Shown: piece after piece, positions 6,834 to 12,450 of the stretch
Position numbering within the stretch: the stretch's first letter is position 1
Layout: every line of letters starts with the position of its first letter
From: Ferroglobus sp.
Lineage (GTDB): Archaea; Halobacteriota; Archaeoglobi; Archaeoglobales; Archaeoglobaceae
Assembly: GCA_015523665.1 (NCBI GenBank)
Contig: WAJX01000126.1
Coordinates: forward strand, 1 to 15,370
Length of the DNA: 15,370 nucleotides
Reading direction: 5' to 3'
Notes under the pieces: generated by a model
Seen by the model: the letters and a program-made list of their open reading frames with translations, nothing else
The model's database searches: none
What the model was told of the DNA's origin: nothing
Translations under genes and position numbers: made by a program

Positions 6834-7175
6834 ATGAAAGATAGGAAAAGGAGAATAAAATCTGATATTTTGGATTATTCTTTATATAAACGATTACTCA
6901 TGACATACGGAAAGAGGGGAGAAAAAGCTTTTCTCTATTTAAAAGATGAGAGAGTAAAAAAGTATAAAGACTTTTTCATTGTAGTTGGAAGAGAGGAATA
7001 CGTTGTTGAAGAAGGATTTTGTACGTGTAAAGATTTTCAGATAAATTTAAGGGGGAAAAAACCGTGTGCTCATATGATTGCTGTAAAAGTGGCTAAAGAA
7101 TTGAAACTTTATGATGAGATAGATAGTTATTATATAGATTTCGTAAGTATAGATACAAGGAGAGGTTGGAGATGA
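6834..7175 (+). CDS. Small SWIM zinc-finger protein
   Basis: It encodes 113 residues with a clear SWIM motif C-x-C-x12-C-x-H (C63, C65, C78, H80) after a two-strand lead-in (FFIVVGREEYVVEEGFCTC). The N-terminus is very basic (KDRKRRIKSD), suggesting nucleic acid binding. SWIM domains bind zinc and act in DNA- or protein-binding roles. Small archaeal SWIM proteins have been compared with eukaryotic SWS1, a recombination factor working with Rad51 paralogues, but that link is not shown here. Its TGA overlaps the ATG of dut (ATGA at 7172-7175), so the two are probably co-translated, tying it to nucleotide metabolism or DNA maintenance. The start is supported by the TATA position. Confidence 0.8.
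   Translation: MKDRKRRIKSDILDYSLYKRLLMTYGKRGEKAFLYLKDERVKKYKDFFIVVGREEYVVEEGFCTCKDFQINLRGKKPCAHMIAVKVAKELKLYDEIDSYYIDFVSIDTRRGWR
7157..7166 (+). promoter_or_regulatory. Ribosome binding site of dut
   Basis: AAGGAGAGGT lies inside the end of the SWIM gene. GAGGT is five bases before the ATG at 7172, which decides for that ATG over the in-frame TTG at 7166. Confidence 0.65.
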
Positions 7176-7672
7176 CTGTTTTGGACAAGGATGAACTGAA
7201 AAAGAGAATCTTAGAAGGTTTAATTTCAGACTATATTGATTTGGAAACTCAACTTCAACCGAATGGTTTTGATTGCACTTTGAGAGCAGTTGCTAAAATA
7301 ATAAATGCTGGAAAGATTGATTTCGATAACACAGAGAGGGAAATTCCGAAAGTTGAAGTTATGCACTTTAAAAACGAGTGGTTATTTTTACCCAGAGGTG
7401 TTTACAGAGCATATATAAATGAAGTTATAAATCTGAGTAAGGATCTCATGGCTTTAGCAAGGCCAAGATCCTCTCTTGTAAGATGTGGTGCTAATATCCT
7501 AACAGCTGTTTGGGATGCTGGATATAAGGGTAGAAGTGAAGTTGGCTTAGTAGTTTATAATGAAAATGGCATATGGTTAAAGAGAAATGCTAGAATAATG
7601 CAATTGGTGTTCATAAAATTAAGTGGTGAAACTGAGGAGTATTCCGGTATTTTTAAGGGAGAGAACATTTAA
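7172..7672 (+). CDS. dut: Deoxyuridine 5'-triphosphate nucleotidohydrolase, archaeal type
   Basis: It hydrolyses dUTP to dUMP and diphosphate, keeping uracil out of DNA and supplying dUMP for dTMP synthesis. The 166-residue protein belongs to the Dcd/Dut superfamily and matches the archaeal dUTPase form by YIDLETQLQPNGFDCTLR, the FDNTERE segment, LARPRSSLVRCGA, TAVWDAGYKGRSE and the final block YSGIFKGENI. The position of the catalytic Glu of dCTP deaminases (LEF-Y-N in Escherichia coli Dcd) appears to be hydrophobic here (LVVYN), which argues for dUTPase rather than deaminase. The start is the ATG in the ATGA overlap with the SWIM gene, with GAGGT five bases upstream. A bifunctional activity cannot be fully excluded. 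Confidence 0.87.
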   Translation: MTVLDKDELKKRILEGLISDYIDLETQLQPNGFDCTLRAVAKIINAGKIDFDNTEREIPKVEVMHFKNEWLFLPRGVYRAYINEVINLSKDLMALARPRSSLVRCGANILTAVWDAGYKGRSEVGLVVYNENGIWLKRNARIMQLVFIKLSGETEEYSGIFKGENI

Positions 7673-7885
7673 TTATTTTAACACGATTTTTGTACATTTA
7701 TTATATCCATTTATAGATAATTGAAATGATTTGTGTTATCTTCTTTATGTAATTTGCACTATTTTCACAATATTTAAATGCTTTTCAATTATTTTTAAAA
7801 ATATAAAAATAATAAATAAAATAAATTCATTGAGTGGAATAGTTATCATTTTACAATCTTGACTTTGTCAATTCCTATTCAGATA
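7673..7885. other. AT-rich intergenic region upstream of eif2a
   Basis: It has no credible gene. T-runs at 7687-7691 could end dut transcripts. A nearly pure A/T stretch lies at about 7785-7825. The inverted repeat TTGAC-TTT-GTCAA (7859-7871) sits 15 bases before the eif2a TATA box and could be an operator, though its arms are short. Confidence 0.5.
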
Positions 7886-7895
7886 CATTTAAATT
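7886..7895 (+). promoter_or_regulatory. TATA box for the eif2a operon
   Basis: CATTTAAATT is centred about 27 bases before the ATG at 7918. No Shine-Dalgarno sequence precedes the start, so a leaderless message is expected. Confidence 0.55.
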
Positions 7896-7917
7896 CAATG
7901 AAAATGCAGAATAAATA

Positions 7918-8718
7918 ATGGTTGAAAAATTGATAATCAGGAGAGATGGTTATCCTTCAAAAGGAGAAATTGTTATAGGGACTATTACAAGAGTCCTAAA
8001 CTTTGGAGCTTTCGTCTCCCTTGATGAATATGAGAATAAGGAAGGCATGGTTCATATAAGTGAAGTCGCTTCTGGTTGGATAAAGGATATAAGAGATCAT
8101 GTTAAGAAGGGGCAAAAAGTGGTATGCAAAGTTTTGGATGTTAACAAAAAAAGAGGACATATAGATTTAAGCATCAAAGATGTAAATGAGAGACAGAGAA
8201 GAGAGAAGTTACAACACTGGAAAAGCGAGATGAGGGCATTTAAGTGGCTTGAAATAGCTGGAGAATCTTTGGGAATTGGGAAGGATGAGTTAATTTCTAT
8301 AGGAAAGAAATTGATTAAAAAATTTGATTCTGTTTACTCAGCATTTGAAGAGGCAGCTTATGAAGGTTATGAAGTCCTCATACCAATAACTGGCGAAGAA
8401 CTCGCGAGAAAGATAGGTGAGATAGCAAGAGAGAACATTAAGCCTCCGAGAGTTAAAGTTAGGGGATACTTTGAGTTGAAAAGCTTTGCCAGAGATGGAG
8501 TGGATAGGATAAAGCGAGCTTTGATTGAGGCTTATAAGGCTGGTGGGAATGGAATTGAAGTTAAAGTGGAGTATATAGGTGCTCCAAAATATAGGATAGT
8601 TGTAGAGAGCGAAGATTACAAAACTGCTGAAAAAGCTCTGAAAAAGGCTGTTGATAATGTTTTAAAGAAAATGAAAAAACTTGGAGGACAAGGTAATTTT
8701 GTTAGAGAGGTTGCATGA
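7918..8718 (+). CDS. eif2a: Translation initiation factor aIF2 alpha subunit
   Basis: It is the alpha subunit of the heterotrimeric factor that brings initiator Met-tRNA to the small ribosomal subunit. At 266 residues it has the standard archaeal length. An N-terminal S1-type OB fold (about residues 12-86: GEIVIGTITRVLNFGAFVSLDEY through GHIDLSIKDV) is followed by a helical domain with HWKSEMRAFKWLE, and by a C-terminal alpha/beta domain (about 175-266) that contacts the gamma subunit, including KPPRVKVRGYFEL and AGAPKYRIVVES-like strands (here IGAPKYRIVVES). It is the first gene of a block with nop10 and the PAC2 gene, an arrangement widespread in euryarchaea. The ribosomal protein genes rpl44e and rps27e, often found just upstream, are absent here. 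Confidence 0.96.
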   Translation: MVEKLIIRRDGYPSKGEIVIGTITRVLNFGAFVSLDEYENKEGMVHISEVASGWIKDIRDHVKKGQKVVCKVLDVNKKRGHIDLSIKDVNERQRREKLQHWKSEMRAFKWLEIAGESLGIGKDELISIGKKLIKKFDSVYSAFEEAAYEGYEVLIPITGEELARKIGEIARENIKPPRVKVRGYFELKSFARDGVDRIKRALIEAYKAGGNGIEVKVEYIGAPKYRIVVESEDYKTAEKALKKAVDNVLKKMKKLGGQGNFVREVA

Positions 8719-8722
8719 AAAG

Positions 8723-8920
8723 ATGAGAGCGAATATTAGGAAATGTTGTGATTGTGGAAGGTATACTCTAAAAATTGAATGTCCTGTATGTGGAGGTAAG
8801 ACTATAATGTCTATTCCACCGAAGTTCTCACCTGAAGATCCTTATGGGAAGTATAGGAGGAAGTTAAGAAGGGAAATTGGCTTTTTCATTAGGAGGTGTG
8901 TAAATGTTGAAGAAAGTTGA
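8723..8920 (+). CDS. nop10: Ribosome biogenesis protein Nop10
   Basis: Nop10 is a core protein of H/ACA ribonucleoprotein particles; with Cbf5, Gar1 and L7Ae it supports guide-RNA-directed pseudouridylation of rRNA. The 65-residue product has two zinc-binding pairs (C8-x-x-C11 and C20-x-x-C23) and the conserved linker PPKFSPEDPYGKYRRKLRRE. The frame is open further upstream, but family members start just before the RKC segment, so the ATG at 8723 is chosen, four bases after the eif2a stop. GAGGT at 8707-8711 is eleven bases upstream. The tail IGFFIRRCVNVEES is slightly longer than I expect, and the final bases overlap the start of the PAC2 gene by 17. Confidence 0.93.
   Translation: MRANIRKCCDCGRYTLKIECPVCGGKTIMSIPPKFSPEDPYGKYRRKLRREIGFFIRRCVNVEES
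8891..8898 (+). promoter_or_regulatory. Strong ribosome binding site of the PAC2 gene
   Basis: AGGAGGTG is a near-perfect Shine-Dalgarno sequence lying inside nop10, five bases before the ATG at 8904. It shows that this organism uses Shine-Dalgarno initiation for internal operon genes. Confidence 0.85.
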
Positions 8921-9683
8921 TGTTAGATATATAAAAAGTCCTGAAGAAGTTAAATTAAAAGATGCTGTTATGATCGAAGGCTTACCAGGTATAGGACATG
9001 TTGGAAAACTCGTTGCAGATCACTTGGTTAAAGAATTAGATGTCGTAAAAGTTGTTGAGATATACTCTCATCATTTCCCACCACAAGTCATGGTGAGGGA
9101 GAATGGATTAATTGTAATGCCAAAAAATGAGATCTACGCATTTAAGGGAGATGGAGAAACTCCAGATTTGTTGATTCTTGTTGGTGATTTTCAGAGTATA
9201 AGTAATGAGGGACATTTTGAGTTGGTGAACACATACATAGAGATAGCTAAAAAGTTTGGAGTTAAGAGGATTCTAACTCTTGGAGGATACGGTGTTGGGA
9301 AGTTTATTGAAGAGCCATATGTACTTGGAGCTGCGAATAATAAAAAGTTAATTGAGGAGTTAAAGAGATATGGAGTTAAGATTGAGAACGGTGAACCAGG
9401 TGGAGGGATTATTGGTGCCTCTGGATTGCTCTTAGGAGTTGCAATGATAGAGGGAATAGATGCTGCATGTCTAATGGGAGCAACATCTGGATATATGGTA
9501 GATCCAAAAAGTGCAAAAGCTGTTTTAGAAGTTCTCATAAAGATGCTAAAGATAAAGGTTAATGTAGAAGACTTAGAGATCAGAGCTAAAGAAATGGAGA
9601 AACTTATAGCACAAATTAAAGAGATGCAAGAGTCAGCAATTCAACAATTTAAGGGGGAAGAAGATCTTAGATATTTCAGATAG
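8904..9683 (+). CDS. PAC2 family proteasome assembly chaperone-like protein
   Basis: The 259-residue protein belongs to the PAC2 family (COG2047), related to eukaryotic proteasome assembly chaperones and archaeal PbaA/PbaB. Typical blocks are MIEGLPGIGHVGKL (23-36), a VVEIYSHHFPPQV segment, TPDLLILVGDFQS, RILTLGGYGVG, GGGIIGASGLLLG and ATSGYMVDPKSA. A helical, probably coiled-coil C-terminus (about 225-250) precedes the end EEDLRYFR. Its last three residues, YFR, loosely resemble the HbYX tail that docks into proteasome alpha rings, but with Phe in place of Tyr, so docking is speculative. Start and translation are supported by the Shine-Dalgarno site. It is co-transcribed with eif2a and nop10. 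Whether it assists proteasome assembly here is unproven. Confidence 0.9.
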   Translation: MLKKVDVRYIKSPEEVKLKDAVMIEGLPGIGHVGKLVADHLVKELDVVKVVEIYSHHFPPQVMVRENGLIVMPKNEIYAFKGDGETPDLLILVGDFQSISNEGHFELVNTYIEIAKKFGVKRILTLGGYGVGKFIEEPYVLGAANNKKLIEELKRYGVKIENGEPGGGIIGASGLLLGVAMIEGIDAACLMGATSGYMVDPKSAKAVLEVLIKMLKIKVNVEDLEIRAKEMEKLIAQIKEMQESAIQQFKGEEDLRYFR

Positions 9684-9732
9684 TCAAATAATTTAAATTT
9701 TTAGAAAATTCTTATATATAGTGTTTACGTAA

Positions 9733-9758
9733 TTTTATTATTTTGTTTATCTTTTGTC
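9733..9758 (+). terminator. T-rich tract after PAC2
   Basis: Several T-runs (TTTT, TTTT, TTTT) in the 75-base gap between the convergent PAC2 and TIM-barrel genes would end transcription of the eif2a operon. The tract runs up to the stop codon of the opposing gene. Confidence 0.5.
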
Positions 9759-10550
9759 TTATCTCCTAAAAACGCTTTCCACAACTCTTCTCTCTTTTTT
9801 TAGTTCTTCTATTTTCTCTTTAAAGCTCATTTTTCCGTATCCAAGATCGTCAAGTTCTATAGTTATTAGACCATCATAGCCTAACTCCTCAAGTTGTATG
9901 AGGGTATCGATGATTCTGTTGCTTTTATCCAATGCAACATGCCTCCCCTCTTCATCGTAGCCACTGACATGTAAATTCTCTATGAGATTGGATAATCTGA
10001 GGAAATCTTCGACTTTCCCCAGCTTAACAGCATGATTTATATCGAATGTAAAACTAAATCCATATTTCTTACAGAAATGTTCTATCTCTTCCGCATATTT
10101 ACAGAGGTGGTTAATCTTAGGCTCAGAATTTTCGAGAAGGATTTTAACATCTTTTATATTAGAATAATTAGATACAATTCTTAAATATCTATCTAAAGAT
10201 ATATAATCCTCCTCTACTGGCTTTCTATTTGCACTTCTCTTCCCAGCATGTATTGTAAGAGGTGAGTTTAGGATTGATGCTACATTTATAGAGTAAAGCA
10301 CTTCTTTAATCGATATTTCAGCGATACCGCTATTTATTGAACATGGATTTAAATCGATTACCGCTGAATGAACTGCTTTGATATAATCTGTATAGTTTAT
10401 TAAATTTGAAAGCAACTCATATCTTTTCCTCCAAAAATAAGGAGTTTCAACCCAGAATTCAACTCCATCATATTCAGCTAACTCTACAGCTCTCATTATA
10501 TCTTCAAGCGTATATTCATGTAAGAACATGGTTGAAAAAATTATCAACAT
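9759..10550 (-). CDS. TIM-barrel protein, sugar phosphate isomerase/epimerase type
   Basis: The 263 residues fit the xylose isomerase-like TIM-barrel superfamily (sugar phosphate isomerases/epimerases and endonuclease IV). Candidate metal and substrate residues fall at strand ends: E31 (GVEFW), H61 (AVHSA), H101 (TIHAGK), E140 (LLENSE), D170/H173 (TFDINHA), H194 (NLHVSG), H204 and E232 (ITIELDD). This set suits a divalent-metal isomerase or epimerase, and is shorter and less His-rich than in DNA-repair endonuclease IV. The substrate is unknown. Its ATG directly follows the TAG of the ATP-grasp gene, with AGGAGGG (10563-10557) six bases upstream, so the two are surely co-translated. Together with cofE upstream this suggests a shared pathway of unknown product. 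Confidence 0.8.
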   Translation of the reverse strand: MLIIFSTMFLHEYTLEDIMRAVELAEYDGVEFWVETPYFWRKRYELLSNLINYTDYIKAVHSAVIDLNPCSINSGIAEISIKEVLYSINVASILNSPLTIHAGKRSANRKPVEEDYISLDRYLRIVSNYSNIKDVKILLENSEPKINHLCKYAEEIEHFCKKYGFSFTFDINHAVKLGKVEDFLRLSNLIENLHVSGYDEEGRHVALDKSNRIIDTLIQLEELGYDGLITIELDDLGYGKMSFKEKIEELKKERRVVESVFRR

Positions 10551-11588
10551 CTATGTCCCTCCTTGCATCCTCAAGAAATTCTCAGCTCTTGTTAGAATTT
10601 TTCTCCACAATATTTTAATATTGGTGTCGGTGGCTAAAACACTCACTAAGGGCATATCTTTTTTGTAGAAATCTCCAGTATTTGGTATATCTGCATAAAA
10701 AGGATTACCGATTGGTGAAACTTTTATTGGCAAATCACTCTTAGCGAATAAGATAGCTCTTGATGCTATTCGTTTATACTTTAGATCATTAATCTTCTCA
10801 TTCTCAACAGCTTTGACATGCAAATCGAAAAGGTTACTATCTGTTGACAACTCTATACTATCAAGAGAACCTTGGAATCTCGGATTCACTTCAAGGACAT
10901 ATGGTTTCTCGGCCAGGATAAAATCTACACCTATGCTACCCCTTAATTCAAAGTATTCCGCTAAATCTTTGGCTATTGCTATCATTCTCTTAATTACTTC
11001 TTTTTCAGCAATTAACGGAGTTATGTTTCCACAGTATTGGAAATCTTTTGCATTGAGTATTTTCTCCCCAACAATCATCTCATTCACACCAGCAATAGCT
11101 TTATAGGATTCAGAACAAAGTAATGAGACTGAGCATGGTAGTCCGTCGATAAACCTTTGTAATACATGCCCCTTTTCTCTTTTATTTGAAAATCTTATTC
11201 CTTCTCCCCCACCACCAATCCTAGGCTTTAGTATACCCACCTCGCCATTACTAAGGATCTCAGGATAATCAATTCCAATCCTTTCAAGTTCTCGGTAGAA
11301 CTTTAGTTTATCGACGATTTTTCGGTTTATCTTACTTCCAAAATTCTCAACTTTTAGCAACTCATAACCCGAGGATAATATTACTTTGGCGTTTAAACTT
11401 TCTGACATCTCTTTAACTCGTTTCTCTACTTCTTTTTTATCAAAATCTTCATCGATCTTGAAAACTTTATTTGCGTAGAGCTTTAAATCAGCATCTACAT
11501 ATTTTGTTAATGCAAATACTTCGTATCCAGCTTTTTTTGCTGATTCTACAACATTTCTAGTATTAGTTCCAACTACAAGAAATCTCAT
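10551..11588 (-). CDS. ATP-grasp superfamily ligase, function unknown
   Basis: The 345-residue protein has an N-terminal Rossmann-like preATP-grasp domain (MRFLVVGTNTRNVVESAKKAG, 1-21), then an ATP-grasp fold with the nucleotide-binding lysine and glycine-rich loop (ILKPRIGGGGEGIRF, 119-133), hinge-like LQRFIDG (143-149), D222 in GVDFIL and the Mg-ligand motif LEVNPRFQGS (232-241). It resembles archaeal carboligase-like proteins of COG2232. Such enzymes join a carboxylate to an amine or thiol through an acyl phosphate. It is not like CofF or RimK in length or motif spacing, so it is unlikely to be the known F420 alpha-glutamate ligase. It lies 8 bases after cofE and abuts the TIM-barrel gene, so all three are probably one operon. 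The substrate is unknown. Confidence 0.83.
   Translation of the reverse strand: MRFLVVGTNTRNVVESAKKAGYEVFALTKYVDADLKLYANKVFKIDEDFDKKEVEKRVKEMSESLNAKVILSSGYELLKVENFGSKINRKIVDKLKFYRELERIGIDYPEILSNGEVGILKPRIGGGGEGIRFSNKREKGHVLQRFIDGLPCSVSLLCSESYKAIAGVNEMIVGEKILNAKDFQYCGNITPLIAEKEVIKRMIAIAKDLAEYFELRGSIGVDFILAEKPYVLEVNPRFQGSLDSIELSTDSNLFDLHVKAVENEKINDLKYKRIASRAILFAKSDLPIKVSPIGNPFYADIPNTGDFYKKDMPLVSVLATDTNIKILWRKILTRAENFLRMQGGT
10557..10563 (-). promoter_or_regulatory. Ribosome binding site of the TIM-barrel gene
   Basis: AGGAGGG lies within the last codons of the ATP-grasp gene (MQGGT), six bases before the ATG at 10550. It confirms the start and translational coupling. Confidence 0.8.
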
Positions 11589-11596
11589 TTTTTAAT

Positions 11597-12400
11597 TTAT
11601 TTTCGTGCATTTATACTTGTATTAGTTTTTGTTAATTCATTAATTTTCTTTATTAATTTTCTAATGACATCTTCTTTCTCTTCTCTATAAATTTCGCTTG
11701 CTTTACCATCTCCCTCAATCATTAAACCCCTAAAAACAACTGCCGGTATACCATCTTTTCCTTCTCCCATTAAAAGGTTTGCAAAAGCTGAAATTTCATC
11801 AGCTATACACTCAATCGTAAGGCTGAGTTTTTTTCCATAAATATCCTTCTCTCCTCTCCAATCCCTCATAACCTTTAATCCAGAACATCCAATTGCAAAG
11901 CCTACTACTCCTCTTCTAAAACACCTACCATTGGTATCGGTAATGATAACTGCAACATCTTTTCCACAGATCTCTTTTATTCTTTCTCTTAATCTTTCAG
12001 CACTCTTATCAGGATTTTCTGGAGGGAGGAGGATAAATTCGTTTTCTACATTACTCGTATCTACTCCAGCATTAACACATATATTTCCAAATTTTGCTTT
12101 AACCAATAGTATATCCTCTATTAGAATCTCTTCACTCTCTTCAATGACTGCTTGAACTAATCTAGGATCTTTTTTAACCTTTTTTGAAATCCTTAGTGCA
12201 TCCTTGGAAGGTTTATAGCTGTTTAGAGATCTTTTTCTTCCCTCGGATTTTGATACGATAGTAGAGGCTATGCAAAGAACATCCCTATCCTCAAAATTAA
12301 AAAGAGAGGTAATTATCTCAGCAAGATCATCACCCTCTTTAATCTGTGGAATTCCTTTTATCCTATAGACTCTTATAACATCATTCACCACTGTTATCAT
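11597..12400 (-). CDS. cofE: Coenzyme F420-0:L-glutamate ligase
   Basis: CofE uses GTP to add L-glutamates to F420-0, giving F420-2, the hydride carrier of methanogens and Archaeoglobus. The 267-residue protein shows the family blocks EGDDLAE (22-28), STIVSKSEGR (46-55), NAGVDTSNVE (110-119), ITDTNGRCFRRGVVGFAIG (153-171), a DWRGEKD-x-YG segment and ADEISAFANLLMGEG (200-214). It is slightly longer at both ends than the A. fulgidus protein as I recall it. ATG at 12400 is taken as the start, but a TATA-like ATAAATAA (12420-12413) would fit a leaderless start at the in-frame GTG at 12391. The gene follows alaS after 50 bases and leads into the ATP-grasp and TIM-barrel genes. Confidence 0.95.
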   Translation of the reverse strand: MITVVNDVIRVYRIKGIPQIKEGDDLAEIITSLFNFEDRDVLCIASTIVSKSEGRKRSLNSYKPSKDALRISKKVKKDPRLVQAVIEESEEILIEDILLVKAKFGNICVNAGVDTSNVENEFILLPPENPDKSAERLRERIKEICGKDVAVIITDTNGRCFRRGVVGFAIGCSGLKVMRDWRGEKDIYGKKLSLTIECIADEISAFANLLMGEGKDGIPAVVFRGLMIEGDGKASEIYREEKEDVIRKLIKKINELTKTNTSINARK

Positions 12401-12450
12401 AAATCTATTCAGTTATTTATCCTCTATTGTTATTTTATCATGATCTTGTT
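12401..12450 (-). other. Short alaS-cofE intergenic gap
   Basis: The 50 bases hold two TATA-like stretches on the minus strand (GATAAAATAA about 12439-12430 and GATAAATAA 12421-12413) and no clear terminator. cofE may thus be read both from alaS and from its own promoter. Confidence 0.4.

Noticed and set aside
9191..9538. 115-residue minus-strand frame inside the PAC2 gene
   Set aside because: It is the shadow of a conserved gene, with no promoter or family resemblance.
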